Source: Saprospiraceae bacterium UBA6168 | GTDB taxonomy: Bacteria > Bacteroidota > Bacteroidia > Chitinophagales > Saprospiraceae | NCBI GenBank assembly: GCA_002435785.1 | Contig: DIUC01000010.1 | Coordinates: forward strand, 1 to 31,464 | Direction of reading: 5' to 3' | DNA length: 31,464 nucleotides | Shown here: positions 8,365 through 17,162 of the stretch, in pieces | How the letters are laid out: the number at the start of each line of letters is the position of its first letter | How positions within the stretch are numbered: the first letter of the stretch is position 1 | Translations under genes and position numbers: made by a program | The notes under the pieces: generated by a model | Told to the model about the DNA's origin: nothing | The model's database searches: none | What the model saw: the letters and a program-made list of their open reading frames with translations, nothing else

Positions 8365-8766
8365 TTAGTTGTCGTCACCAATGTCTTTGAACGTTTCACG
8401 GACATTTGCCCTGAATTGGTCCCATTCGTTATCGGTCTTGTCCCCAAAATTATTGAGGTCTTCGCCCAATTTTTTGCGCTTGGCTTCCAGCCTGTCAATG
8501 TCTTTTTGAATGCCGGCCTTGGCATCAGCTTTGGCCGATTTTAGGTCGTTGTTCAGCTTTTCCAGCCGACGGTCAATTTTGCTTTGTGCCTCGGAAATCT
8601 CCCTTTTGAGGTCATTCCTTTCGACCACAATGGCGTCGCCGACAGCATCGGAGGCTTCGTTAACTTCCTTCTTGGCATTCTCTGAGCTTGCGTCGTTGCC
8701 ACAGGAGCTAAGTGTGAAATAGCCCATGAAGACGAGCAAAAGCAGATAAAAACTTAGTTTTTTCAT
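8365..8766 (-). CDS. Small coiled-coil lipoprotein
   Basis: A 133-residue protein with a lipoprotein signal (MKKLSFYLLLLVFMGYF, lipobox LSSC with Cys22 followed by Gly). The rest is almost entirely charged helix with heptad-like Leu/Ile spacing (about 55-115: ERNDLKREISEAQSKIDRRL and onwards), ending in an acidic tail. This resembles small stress-induced lipoproteins of Bacteroidota of unknown function (sll1863-like/YtxH-like coiled coils). It has an asparagine/aspartate after the acylated Cys-Gly, so a surface-exposed location is possible. It is convergent with the sigma factor gene. Confidence 0.8.
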   Translation of the reverse strand: MKKLSFYLLLLVFMGYFTLSSCGNDASSENAKKEVNEASDAVGDAIVVERNDLKREISEAQSKIDRRLEKLNNDLKSAKADAKAGIQKDIDRLEAKRKKLGEDLNNFGDKTDNEWDQFRANVRETFKDIGDDN

Positions 8767-8881
8767 GATGTTGAAATTTTGATTGTTAATTATTAGTAAA
8801 TGATTTGAGCATCAATTTACGAAATGAAAAAGAATTAGTAAAAACTGGTTCTATCACATTCTTAAAACATAGTGATGCTTT

Positions 8882-9961
8882 TTAGTATCTCGTTTTTAGC
8901 ACAATATTTCCAAGTGCTTTGATTTCGTCTTGTTCAGTAAAAAACACTTTGCCTTTTTTTGACAACACCTCCCAAGCGATGTTACTTGTGATGTCGTCAA
9001 TGGCATTTTGTTTGGTTCTGTCATCTGTCAAATCAAAAGTCCTGTCACTTGTCATGATTACAGGCTGGGAAAAATTTTGGTGAACTATCAATAAGTCGCC
9101 ACGACCGTCAATTGCTGCTTGAAATATTTCCTGTAAATCGGTCAAAACGACACCTTTTGCAACTGCTTCTTTTATTTCTTCAATAGCTGCAGTTCTGCGG
9201 TTTTGTTGCAAGGCCTTCACTAATTCCCAACCCTGCTTTGCAATATGGTGATTGGCGGTATTGTTATAGTCAATGCTTGAACAGCCAATATAAATGGAGG
9301 GTTTATCGGCAACCTGCATCAATCGGCTGTAGTTGTCTTCCGTGCAAATTACAACGCAATTCAACCCCGTCTCGTTATTCATTTTCACAACTGCCTTGTC
9401 CACTTTGTTTAAGAATTCACGAACTAAATCGTCAAGGTGCTTTGGGTCGCTTCCCTTGTCAGAATGGGTGTTGTAGTGCCTGTTTTCTGGAAAGGGGAAG
9501 TCATCATTCTTGATTTCACTCACAATGCCATCATTGAGTGCATTGTATAGGTTCACGCCGCTCTGTGATAATAAAAGGATGAAATACTCTTCACTTCTAT
9601 TGTATGTTTTTATTAAAGAACGAATGTTGAATGTATCCGAAATTTGCACACCATTCTCGTTGGTTGGCCAATTCGATTTTATTATCTCTTTCGTGTCGTT
9701 GGAAATGTAAATATGCAAACTGTCCAAATTATAATTTATATCTACTTCGTTTTCAATGTCTGAAAGGTGGTTTAATAGTGACGAAACTGGTCTTTTCCCA
9801 AATTCACTAATAATCCTTTCTTCTGCTTCCTTCAAAAGATTTTTTAATAGAACTACATCTTGTGCGTTGTCAGGGTGGGTTCTGTGTGTATTGAGCGAAA
9901 TAGTAACACAGGGAGTGTTTTTTTCTGTTGCTAATTTTTCTAATTTTTGTCGGGTAGTCAT
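8882..9961 (-). CDS. Bacterial archaeo-eukaryotic release factor-like protein (BaeRF family)
   Basis: The 359-residue protein has the three-part architecture of the bacterial aeRF1/Dom34-related (BaeRF) proteins. Its opening, TPCVTISLNTHRTHPDNAQD, matches the family's N-terminal strand plus THR motif. A middle RNase H-like part follows (about 120-250: EEYFILLLSQSGVNLYNAL, PSIYIGCSS), then a C-terminal L7Ae/Pelota-like region (about 255-359: RRTAAIEEIKEAVAKGVVLT, IDGRGDLLIVHQN). I see no GGQ, so peptide release is not expected. Relatives include the hibernation factor Balon, so ribosome binding under stress is an attractive but unproven role. It appears monocistronic. Confidence 0.8.
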   Translation of the reverse strand: MTTRQKLEKLATEKNTPCVTISLNTHRTHPDNAQDVVLLKNLLKEAEERIISEFGKRPVSSLLNHLSDIENEVDINYNLDSLHIYISNDTKEIIKSNWPTNENGVQISDTFNIRSLIKTYNRSEEYFILLLSQSGVNLYNALNDGIVSEIKNDDFPFPENRHYNTHSDKGSDPKHLDDLVREFLNKVDKAVVKMNNETGLNCVVICTEDNYSRLMQVADKPSIYIGCSSIDYNNTANHHIAKQGWELVKALQQNRRTAAIEEIKEAVAKGVVLTDLQEIFQAAIDGRGDLLIVHQNFSQPVIMTSDRTFDLTDDRTKQNAIDDITSNIAWEVLSKKGKVFFTEQDEIKALGNIVLKTRY

Positions 9962-9992
9962 TTTTTACTTGTTAGTGGGCCTCGTTCACGTC

Positions 9993-10051
9993 GCATTAAC
10001 GTGAGAACAGGGGGGGCTGGGAGCTGCCATTCCCTATTCTCACCCTAATGC
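9993..10051. terminator. Imperfect hairpin between OMP gene and BaeRF gene
   Basis: Arms GCATTAACGTGAGAACAGGG and CCCTATTCTCACCCTAATGC pair with three mismatches around an 19-base loop. It could stop transcripts from the beta-barrel gene, though it lacks a strong T run, or be a small repeat. Confidence 0.4.
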
Positions 10052-10111
10052 GCCATGAGGCAATTATTGAAATGGATGGCCTCTCATTGGCCATAGGAAC
10101 AATGGGCAGTT

Positions 10112-10792
10112 TTAACCCCCAATTCGGTAGCCGAGCGAAATCCCGAAACCGGTATTGTTCCATTTCGTTTTGTCACTGCTGCTGCTGACTTTATATTCTG
10201 GGTTGATGTCCAACAGTCCCAACTGGGTGTTCAACTGGAACGATAGCCCGCCTGCAAACTCGTACCCTGCTGCCAGGTTGGCACCTGCATCAAAGCGCTT
10301 AAAGTAATAGACATCTATTGGGTCTGACTCCTCCACGGATTTTTGGTACTTAACGTCATAATCCGTTTCAGTGCCGCCGGCCGACCAAGTGCCTTTGCCA
10401 GTAAGTCCGAACCCAACATAAGGCCCGACCGACAAAATCAGGTGGCCATTGCCCAACATCGGTTTAAACAGCAGGTTAAGTGGCACTTCCAAGTAGCCGA
10501 GAGACACCTTGCTGGTAATGGTTTGACCCAGTAACACGTCCTCTCTCTCCGCCCCTTTGGTGGAGAACAGCAGGCCCGGCTGGAAGAAAAATTGCGGTGC
10601 GATAGGGGCTTCGGTCATGATGCCCGCATTAAAGCCGACTATCATGTTGTTTTCCAGATTGTCACCGAGAGCATTCTTGCCGTTGATGTTCTGGAAATTG
10701 ACACCGCCACGAATCACGACGCCTTGTGCATTGGAATTGATGATGAACGCTGCAAAGAATATCGCAACGAACATGATTTTCAGATTTTTCAT
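10112..10792 (-). CDS. Outer-membrane beta-barrel (PorT-like) protein
   Basis: The 226-residue protein has a signal peptide (MKNLKIMFVAIFFAAFIINSN, cleavage near NAQ) and alternating hydrophobic/polar strands ending in an aromatic-rich barrel pattern (VIRGGVNFQNI, GFNAGIMTEAP, FFFQPGLLFSTKG, LGYLEVPLNLLFKP, LSVGPYVGFGL, AGYEFAGGLSFQLNTQLGL, GFGISLGYRIGG). This is the eight-strand-like porin/OMP_b-brl_2 type common in Bacteroidota. Its substrate is unknown. It follows the OmpA-family gene by about 100 bases on the same strand and may be co-transcribed or have its own promoter. Confidence 0.85.
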   Translation of the reverse strand: MKNLKIMFVAIFFAAFIINSNAQGVVIRGGVNFQNINGKNALGDNLENNMIVGFNAGIMTEAPIAPQFFFQPGLLFSTKGAEREDVLLGQTITSKVSLGYLEVPLNLLFKPMLGNGHLILSVGPYVGFGLTGKGTWSAGGTETDYDVKYQKSVEESDPIDVYYFKRFDAGANLAAGYEFAGGLSFQLNTQLGLLDINPEYKVSSSSDKTKWNNTGFGISLGYRIGG

Positions 10793-10850
10793 TTTTTATT
10801 GTTTTAAAATATTTGTCTTTGAAAGACTGGTATATTAAGGAGATTTGGTA

Positions 10851-10881
10851 AAAACCTACTTAATATCCCAGCGCCTTCAAA
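10851..10881 (-). promoter_or_regulatory. Possible promoter of the beta-barrel gene
   Basis: On the minus strand TTTG, a 19-base spacer and TAGGTTTT occur, one base from the Bacteroidota consensus TTTG-N19-TAnnTTTG. The start codon is about 60 bases downstream. Confidence 0.35.
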
Positions 10882-10895
10882 CCTTAAAAAAGCCA

Positions 10896-11561
10896 TTATT
10901 TGCCGCCCGACTCCTGCCTTGCCTCTTCTTTCATTTTCTCGTTGGCGGTGATGAGGAACTCAACCCGGCGGTTCTTTGCCCGGCCAGCCTCATTTGCGTT
11001 GCTGTAAGAAGGGGCCGATTCGCCATAGCCCGATGTGCTCATTCGCCCGGCAGCTATGCCATTGCTCCGCAAATAATTGCGAACTCCAACGGCCCTGCGC
11101 ATGGACAGGTCTTGGTTATAGCTGTCAGAGCCTTTGTCGTCGGTGTGGCCTTGAATCTCAATGTCGGTATCTCCGTACTCCTTGAGCACGGTGGTTAGTT
11201 TGTCGAGGCTGGTTTTGGCTTCGGCGGTAAGGTCGGAGCGGTCGTAGGCGAACAGGATTTGGCTGCTGAACTCAACGACGATGCCCTCACCAACCCGTTC
11301 TACCTTTACATCAGGCACTTTTTTCTTGATTTCTTCGGCCTGCTTGTCCATTTTGCGGCCAATGACCGCACCAGCGCCACCGCCGACAGCCGCACCGATG
11401 ACGGCTCCAAGCGCAGTGTTACCGGAGGCTTTGCCAATAACGGCTCCAGCCGCCGCACCACTTGCGGTTCCAATGGCGGCACCCTTCTGTGTTCGGTTCC
11501 AAGATTTGCAACTGGCAAATGCCAAACTGGCTACCAGTAAATAGAAAATTAGTTTTTTCAT
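10896..11561 (-). CDS. OmpA-family lipoprotein with glycine-zipper segment
   Basis: The 221-residue lipoprotein (MKKLIFYLLVASLAFASC, Cys18) carries a glycine-zipper membrane-interacting segment (about 27-70: repeated GAAIG/GAVIG units) and a C-terminal OmpA peptidoglycan-binding domain (about 95-210). The OmpA core motif is clear: FAYDRSDLT, then IEIQGHTDDKGSDSYNQDLS, RRAVGVRNYL and NRRVEFLI. It should link the outer membrane to peptidoglycan. The ATG at 11561 gives the lipoprotein signal; the frame is open for 24 more codons upstream but without signal character. The ending (KEEARQESGGK) is charged. Confidence 0.92.
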   Translation of the reverse strand: MKKLIFYLLVASLAFASCKSWNRTQKGAAIGTASGAAAGAVIGKASGNTALGAVIGAAVGGGAGAVIGRKMDKQAEEIKKKVPDVKVERVGEGIVVEFSSQILFAYDRSDLTAEAKTSLDKLTTVLKEYGDTDIEIQGHTDDKGSDSYNQDLSMRRAVGVRNYLRSNGIAAGRMSTSGYGESAPSYSNANEAGRAKNRRVEFLITANEKMKEEARQESGGK

Positions 11562-11766
11562 GATAATTGATTTAGTTTTGATTTGATAAAATTGCTTATT
11601 GCCCTTATTGACAAATCTTGGGTGATTTTTCACTAAGGCAATGAAAGCAACTTATCCTAATAATTGGAACCGGACATGGTGCCAGATGTTCAAAATTGAT
11701 AGCTTATTTGTTCAAAAAAAACGCATTAAAATTACCTGTAAATAAAGTTTTTTTGGCCAAAATTTT

Positions 11767-13383
11767 TTATTGGGAAGCTTGCTTGTCTTTCATCTTGCGC
11801 ATCTGTTCCAGCTCAAAATCACTGAGTATAGAGGTCTTTAAGCCTGATTGAATGGCGAACCACCAATACCGGAAAAATGGGCGATCGGTCTCACGGCGCA
11901 TATAGATCACGCCCTTCTGGTAATCCTCGTCAGCGGCATTGTTTTCATTTTTAATAAAAAGCATATCCACCAACGAACTCAGGAATTTTTTCTTTTTCTT
12001 TTCCTTGTCCAGCACATGAAAAGCAAGCCCGTCATAATCAAGGTGTACCTTTCCCTTGGCGGCGGTTTTGTCAGCGTTGGCTTCAAAGGTCATGCTGTTG
12101 ATGGTGCCATTTTCAAACACAATATTGGCGCTTGGGGTCAGAATGCTATTGAACTGCGTGAAAGGTATCTTTGATGTTTGTCCCTTGAAGGAAAACGCAT
12201 AGTCTGGGCTGCTCAAATCCATCCAGAAAGTGTTGGTGACTCGGTGTTTTTTTTGAAAGTCTCCCACGATTTCAACGGCCATGACAGGTTGCTTGCGGAT
12301 ACGGGCAGTGTCGTTGGTCACGTTGGTGAAAACAGCGCCCAATGCGTTGAAGCTCAACAACCCGGGCTGGGTTTTTCCGACCGCTATGTTTTCAAAATCC
12401 AATTGCCCATTTTTCACCAAAATACTGTCAACCGTGATACCCAAAGCGGCTTTCAACAAAGCTTCGTGTATCAGTGGTTCGTAGTGGTTTGGGGCAATGG
12501 GTATATTTTGGTTGGCCAATACCTGCAGCTTCATGTCGTTGATAGCCACTGTGCGGGCGACGAACTTGCCTTGCAGGAGTTGGTCGAACTGCCAATCTCG
12601 GAAGACTATCTCGGGAAAATCAAAGTCGAGCCGTGCCTGCTTTTTCTTCACGTGCTTAAAAAATTCTTGTTTGCTGAACTTGGGCCTTACCGTCAAGCCC
12701 TTCAGTGTTATCGAGTTGTCATTTTTATTGAGGGAAAATTGGTTCAGGGCTATTTCGTGAAGGTTGTCGTCGCTGTGGAGCAGGAGCTGTCGAATGTCCA
12801 GGTTGAATTGCTTCACCTCGGGGGAAGCATCCTTCTTGTTCATTTTGTAAGAAAAATTATCAACGTTGATGTCAAACGTGTCGGCTTTCATGGACGACAA
12901 GGAGTCGCTGGCGTTTTTCACGATTTTGAAACTTCCGCCCGCTAAGTTCAGGTGGCCGATTTGAATACTGGATATGTCTTTTTTAGGTTGGGTCTCCACA
13001 TTGGGCAAGGAGTCGGTATTTGATATTTCGGAAAGCAGCACGATTGGGCTTTCGACTCGCAAGTCACGGATTTTCAGTTTTTTGAAAAAAATTACTTGAA
13101 ACAAGTCAATGCCTTTCAGCGCAATTTCACTTGACTTCGCCTCCAAGTGCCGGCCTTGGCCTTGAAGGTCCATGCTCAACACTGCATCCTTTAAAATTAG
13201 GCTTGTGGGCAGCAGGGTCAAGGCTATTTCTCCGCATTTGAAAATGGGGGATGCCGCTATTTTTTCCTCCAACTTTTGTCGGATAATTCCCTCTGCCCAT
13301 CCTTTCCCGAAGAGCAGCGCCAGCACTATGATGCTCAGCACAACACCACCGGCTATCATCCATTTTCTCGAAGTTTTCTGCAT
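11767..13383 (-). CDS. AsmA/DUF748-like membrane-anchored protein
   Basis: The 538-residue protein has one N-terminal transmembrane helix (about 9-25, MIAGGVVLSIIVLALLF) followed by a long periplasmic region. The phrases KLEEKIAASPIFKCGEI, LKDAVLSMDL and LKIRDLRVESPIVLL are typical of the AsmA/DUF748 group, whose repeated beta strands form long lipid-transfer-type grooves. A family role in outer-membrane lipid homeostasis is likely, but the exact substrate is unknown. The gene is divergent from the AraC-type regulator and lies 205 bases upstream of the OmpA gene on the same strand. Confidence 0.75.
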   Translation of the reverse strand: MQKTSRKWMIAGGVVLSIIVLALLFGKGWAEGIIRQKLEEKIAASPIFKCGEIALTLLPTSLILKDAVLSMDLQGQGRHLEAKSSEIALKGIDLFQVIFFKKLKIRDLRVESPIVLLSEISNTDSLPNVETQPKKDISSIQIGHLNLAGGSFKIVKNASDSLSSMKADTFDINVDNFSYKMNKKDASPEVKQFNLDIRQLLLHSDDNLHEIALNQFSLNKNDNSITLKGLTVRPKFSKQEFFKHVKKKQARLDFDFPEIVFRDWQFDQLLQGKFVARTVAINDMKLQVLANQNIPIAPNHYEPLIHEALLKAALGITVDSILVKNGQLDFENIAVGKTQPGLLSFNALGAVFTNVTNDTARIRKQPVMAVEIVGDFQKKHRVTNTFWMDLSSPDYAFSFKGQTSKIPFTQFNSILTPSANIVFENGTINSMTFEANADKTAAKGKVHLDYDGLAFHVLDKEKKKKKFLSSLVDMLFIKNENNAADEDYQKGVIYMRRETDRPFFRYWWFAIQSGLKTSILSDFELEQMRKMKDKQASQ

Positions 13384-13720
13384 GTTCAGTTAGTAGAAAG
13401 GGATAAAGTGTTCACCCCCAACGCTTTTTTAAAGTTGGTCCTTGCTGCATGCAAGCTAAAAGCATAAGGCCGTAACAGCCGGAATGTTCAAAAGCTCGAA
13501 GAATCTCTACGCCCACTGGCAAATGGTGCCCACTGGGCAGACAAAAAGAGGTGATAGATAGCACTTCCAGATTGGATAGTGTAGTTCAATTTGCCCATTC
13601 CAAGGATAAAAAATAGCCCAGCGTGGGGTGGAAGTTCGTCGTGGCAAGGACATGACAAAAATCGTGCTTTGAACCTTGCAATCCCTCACCCTGTTCTCTT
13701 ACAAACAAACAAACTCCAAC
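13384..13720. promoter_or_regulatory. Divergent promoter region of AsmA-like and AraC-type genes
   Basis: The 337-base region has no gene. Two GCCCACTGG copies (13512-13520 and 13529-13537) form a close direct repeat, spaced 17 bases start to start, and could be a regulator site. No consensus promoter was found. Confidence 0.3.
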
Positions 13721-14284
13721 TTGAAGATTTACATAAAATACATGGTTTCCCATCGTTGCAAACTTGCAGTGAAGTCGGTTTTGGACAAAATGGGGCTACA
13801 CTACGGGACAGTGGACTTGGGGAAGGTGGAGGTCGAGGAAGACCTAACGGAGGCCCAACAGCAAGGATTGAAGGAAGGCTTGTCAAAGGTGGGGCTCCTG
13901 ATGATGGACGATAGAAAGGCGGTCCTGATTGAAAAAATAAAGAGTATCGTTATTGAAATGGTGCACTACACTGATAAATGGCCACTTGTGAATTTTTCTG
14001 ATTACTTGGCTGAAAAGCTGCACCAAGACTACAACCATTTGTCGCACCTGTTTTCCGAGGTAACGGGAACCACCATCGAGCGTTTTATAATTGCCCATAA
14101 AATAGAGCTTGTAAAAGAGCTCTTGTTGTACGACGAACTAAGTCTTACCGAAATATCTTACAGGCTAAATTATAGTAGTGTAGCGCATTTATCAACCCAA
14201 TTCAAGAACGTCACTGGGCTGACCCCTACCTATTTTAAGCAACTCAAGCAATTTAAGCAGCGGATAAATTTGGAAGATGTATGA
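13721..14284 (+). CDS. Short AraC-family regulator with HMA-like N-terminus
   Basis: The protein has two parts. Residues 1-65 (LKIYIKYMVSHRCKLAVKSV, then VDLGKVEVEEDLT and LSKVGLLM) have the betaalphabeta pattern of a heavy-metal-associated domain. Residues about 85-180 are an AraC-type double helix-turn-helix (NFSDYLAEKLHQDYNHLSHL, LTEISYRLNYSSVAHLSTQF, TGLTPTYFKQ). The family opens with M-K-x-Y-I-K-x-M-V-C-x-R-C, so I place the start at TTG 13721 (187 residues) rather than ATG 13742 (180), which would cut the first strand. The first metal-site Cys is Ser here (MVSHRC), so metal sensing is doubtful. It heads the stress-like cluster and may control it. Confidence 0.75.
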   Translation: MKIYIKYMVSHRCKLAVKSVLDKMGLHYGTVDLGKVEVEEDLTEAQQQGLKEGLSKVGLLMMDDRKAVLIEKIKSIVIEMVHYTDKWPLVNFSDYLAEKLHQDYNHLSHLFSEVTGTTIERFIIAHKIELVKELLLYDELSLTEISYRLNYSSVAHLSTQFKNVTGLTPTYFKQLKQFKQRINLEDV

Positions 14285-14381
14285 AAGATGTAAAACTTCT
14301 CCCAAATTGTGTAATGGAAGATAGATTTAGGTTATTGACCTTTGCAAAGTGAAAATTTTCTCACAAAACAAAAATATTAAA

Positions 14382-14696
14382 ATGAAAAAGTTGACAATTT
14401 GTATGCTGATGGGACTCGTACTCCTGTCGTTAGCTCCAATGCCAGCAATAGCAGGCATAGCAGCAAACACTGTTCCCGTAGACTCAACCAAAAACATAGA
14501 AATGGTAGAGTCCAGGGCTTTAACCCAACGGTTGGAAGAAATTAACGCTATGGATAAATCCAGCCTTTCTTCTACGGAAAAAAGGGAATTGCGCAAGGAA
14601 GTTCGTTCCATAAAAAAGCGTGCTAACAGCGGTGGAGTATATATCTCCGTTGGTGCCCTATTGATAGTCATTATCCTGCTGATTCTTTTGCTTTGA
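14382..14696 (+). CDS. Small secreted protein with C-terminal membrane anchor
   Basis: The 104-residue protein has a signal peptide (MKKLTICMLMGLVLLSLAP, about 1-25), a charged helical middle (about 45-80: RLEEINAMDKSSLSSTEKRE, LRKEVRSIKKR) and a C-terminal hydrophobic segment (about 86-104, YISVGALLIVIILLILLL). Many Bacteroidota have such small MDKS-x-L-x-x-x-EK-x-ELRKE proteins of unknown function. Expected place: anchored in the inner membrane with the helical part in the periplasm. The ATG at 14382 is preferred over an upstream GTG because it gives a signal peptide. Confidence 0.75.
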   Translation: MKKLTICMLMGLVLLSLAPMPAIAGIAANTVPVDSTKNIEMVESRALTQRLEEINAMDKSSLSSTEKRELRKEVRSIKKRANSGGVYISVGALLIVIILLILLL

Positions 14697-14766
14697 GTTT
14701 CTGCGGGGGCAATGCCAACCAGAAGCCGATACAAAAACATCATTTTTAATTTTAAAAACAAACACC

Positions 14767-14922
14767 ATGGGTAACTTGCTGTATATCATTGCCGTCATAC
14801 TGGTCATAGTATGGGCCGTAGGGTTTATAGGTTATAGTGCTGGAGGCATTATTCACATCCTATTAGTCATTGCTGTCGTAGTGGTGTTACTAAGGATTAT
14901 ACAAGGTAGGAAGGTGCTTTAA
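14767..14922 (+). CDS. lmo0937-family membrane miniprotein, 51 residues
   Basis: It reads MGNLLYIIAVILVIVWAVGF, then IGYSAGGIIHILLVIAVVVV and LLRIIQGRKVL. Two transmembrane helices flank the conserved GG-x-IHILLVIA motif of the lmo0937/DUF5670 family; the length is normal for it. Members are often induced by envelope or osmotic stress; the mechanism is unknown. It is 70 bases after the preceding small gene, on the same strand. Confidence 0.85.
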   Translation: MGNLLYIIAVILVIVWAVGFIGYSAGGIIHILLVIAVVVVLLRIIQGRKVL

Positions 14923-15103
14923 GCCTATCACCTGTGAAGAAACTACACTTCCGAAATGTAGTTGACCTAACGGATGTAGGGATACTGAGCTGTTTTTGAC
15001 GTTATTCCTAAATTCTGGGATGTGCGAACATGCTTTGGCGGTGCCTGCATTCGCCAAAGCACGTTCCACACGCTATCATTTTTACATTTTAAAAACGAAA
15101 ATC

Positions 15104-15361
15104 ATGAACGAGATTAAAATTTTATTAGGCTTCTTAGGAGGCGTGGCTGTAGGAGCCACATTGGGAATTTTGTTTGCACCTGAAAAAGGGGCATATACCC
15201 GAATGAAAATTTCCAAAAAGGGAGGAAAGTATAAGGACGAAATGAATGGCAAGGTCAACGATGCCATCGAAACCCTTACAGACAAGTTTGACTCCCTCAA
15301 ACAAGACGTTGCTCGCATGGTGGAGGCTGGCAAAGGAAAATTTGAGCGGACATCTGCCTGA
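15104..15361 (+). CDS. YtxH domain protein
   Basis: The 85-residue protein has an N-terminal glycine-rich transmembrane helix (about 5-25: KILLGFLGGVAVGATLGILF), the YtxH signature APEKG right after it, then a charged amphipathic helix (KGGKYKDEMNGKVNDAIETL and onwards). The family is linked to general stress responses in Gram-positive and Bacteroidota bacteria; the biochemical role is unknown. The ATG at 15104 was chosen because it opens directly on the conserved helix; upstream extension is unrelated. Confidence 0.85.
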   Translation: MNEIKILLGFLGGVAVGATLGILFAPEKGAYTRMKISKKGGKYKDEMNGKVNDAIETLTDKFDSLKQDVARMVEAGKGKFERTSA

Positions 15362-15480
15362 CCAGTATTATATAGTGCAAAGCCGAATAGTATTGGTGCC
15401 GGTATGGCACTGCACATTGTTTGCAGTCGATTATCAATGCACAAATGTTCAGGTGCTTAAAGATAATAGACTAAGCTAAC

Positions 15481-16602
15481 ATGAGTACGCCAAATACAGT
15501 CCCTACTTATATAAAAGCGACCTTGCTTTTAATAGGTTTTTACTATTTTGTAAGCATGTTGTCCATCGGACAGGAAATAATACTCCCCGTCTTGTATGCC
15601 GCCGTAATCGCCATCTTGGTTAGCCCATTGGTGGAGTTTTTGGTGAAGCGAAGGGTGAACCGGATTATTTCCATAGCGAGTGTTTTGTTGGTCTCTTTCT
15701 TGGTCATGGGGGCTGCGGTCGCATTGTTGTCATCGCAAGCGACCAAATTTATTGACGCTTTGCCACGGCTTATAGATAAATTTAAAGAATTAATAGAGCA
15801 ATGCACCGCCTTGTTTTCTGGTTATTTCAACGTCAGTGGGCAAAGCATTGACGAGTGGATTGTAAAAGCAAAAACCCAATTAATGGGCAATAGCAATGCA
15901 GCCATAGGTAGTACCCTATCTACCATGGGTGGTGTGCTGGCTACTGCATTCTTGACACCCGTTTACGTATTCATGCTCTTGCTGTACAAGCCACACTTGG
16001 TAGAGTTTACGCATAGGGCTTTTGGCGTTGCCAATGACAACAAGGTTTCTGAGATTTTGACGGAAACCAAGGTGATTGTACAAAGCTATCTTGTTGGCCT
16101 TTTTATTGAGTTCGTCATTTTAGCAGTTCTCAATGCCGTGGGACTTTTGATTCTTGGTATCGAATATGCCATCGTTCTTGGTGTCATTGGGGCACTGCTG
16201 AATGTTATTCCCTACCTTGGTGGTATCATTACCGTGCTACTTTTCATGGTTATTGCATTGATTACCAAATCCCCTATTTATGTGGTTTATGTGCTGGCGC
16301 TATATGCAGTCATCCAATTTGTTGACAACAACTATATCGTGCCAAAAGTAGTGGGGTCAAAAGTGCAGCTAAATGCACTTGTTTCCTTGTTCGCCGTAAT
16401 TGTAGGTGCTGCCTTGTGGGGCATTCCAGGCATGTTCCTTTCCATTCCAGTTGCTGCAATTCTAAAGGTCATGCTTGACCGAACCGACCCCTTAAAGCCT
16501 TTGGGCTTTTTGTTGGGCGAAACATTGCCCCCTTTGTTAAAGCTTGACTTGAACATCAAGGATATCAAAGAAAAGCTACCGTTCCGCAGACCGAAAAGGT
16601 AG
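15481..16602 (+). CDS. AI-2E family transporter (TqsA/PerM-like)
   Basis: The 373-residue protein has about eight hydrophobic segments (for example 10-30, 35-60, 65-85, 150-165, 205-260, 265-285, 310-345) and the AI-2E family signature in the C-terminal half: a loop of GVIGALLNVIPYLGGIITVL, then IQFVDNNYIVPKVVGSKVQL and LWGIPGMFLSIPVAAILKV. Members export small molecules or Na+/H+, and only some handle autoinducer-2, so the substrate is open. It follows the YtxH gene by about 120 bases on the same strand. Confidence 0.92.
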   Translation: MSTPNTVPTYIKATLLLIGFYYFVSMLSIGQEIILPVLYAAVIAILVSPLVEFLVKRRVNRIISIASVLLVSFLVMGAAVALLSSQATKFIDALPRLIDKFKELIEQCTALFSGYFNVSGQSIDEWIVKAKTQLMGNSNAAIGSTLSTMGGVLATAFLTPVYVFMLLLYKPHLVEFTHRAFGVANDNKVSEILTETKVIVQSYLVGLFIEFVILAVLNAVGLLILGIEYAIVLGVIGALLNVIPYLGGIITVLLFMVIALITKSPIYVVYVLALYAVIQFVDNNYIVPKVVGSKVQLNALVSLFAVIVGAALWGIPGMFLSIPVAAILKVMLDRTDPLKPLGFLLGETLPPLLKLDLNIKDIKEKLPFRRPKR

Positions 16603-16678
16603 GGCCTCCCCAATCCTGAAATAATCAAACACCTCTACTTGGCGCTATCCTACCCTCATCACGATAATCAAAAAAAAC

Positions 16679-17071
16679 ATGCGAAATATATATAGGCACA
16701 CTGAAACGATATTTGAAAAAGTCACTTCGTTCGCTGTCATTTTTCTTGGCAATTCCATAACTTTTATCATTGCCCTCGGTTTGGTTGTTTTTTGGCTTGC
16801 CACTGGGGATTTTTTTACGCAGGGAATGCACGAGAGCATCCGGGACATTGTGCACGGCATTACTTTTTTGAGCGTATTTATCATACAGAAATCTTTCAAT
16901 AAATATTCGGCGTTGCTCAATTTAAAGCTAAATGAGCTTGTATCTTCACACGAGCCTGCCAGCAATGCCGTAATCCATGCAGAATCAAAGACCGAGCATG
17001 AAATAGCCGTACTTGTGAAAGAACATGCTGGGCTGAATTTGCCGGAAGTAATAAAAGTAGATGAACATTAG
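16679..17071 (+). CDS. Low-affinity iron permease family small membrane protein
   Basis: The 130-residue protein has two transmembrane helices (about 20-42, IFLGNSITFIIALGLVVFW; 60-80, VHGITFLSVFIIQ) and the family motif ITFLSVFIIQKS followed by a helix ending LKLNELVSS. These are marks of the Fet4-like/PF04120 family, whose bacterial members are much shorter than the fungal iron permease and whose transport function is unproven. An acidic/basic tail follows. It lies 76 bases after the AI-2E gene. Confidence 0.82.
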   Translation: MRNIYRHTETIFEKVTSFAVIFLGNSITFIIALGLVVFWLATGDFFTQGMHESIRDIVHGITFLSVFIIQKSFNKYSALLNLKLNELVSSHEPASNAVIHAESKTEHEIAVLVKEHAGLNLPEVIKVDEH

Positions 17072-17162
17072 CGGTTTTTTTTGTGTTGGTTATTTCAGGG
17101 GGCTTGGTTAGGAATAACTACCAACTCCTTGATACTTTTTTGATAATTATAAAACAAAAAAA

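Noticed and set aside
12178..12945. Plus-strand frame (255 codons) inside the AsmA-like gene
   Set aside because: Antisense shadow; composition does not look like a real protein and the minus-strand gene has a membrane anchor and family phrases.
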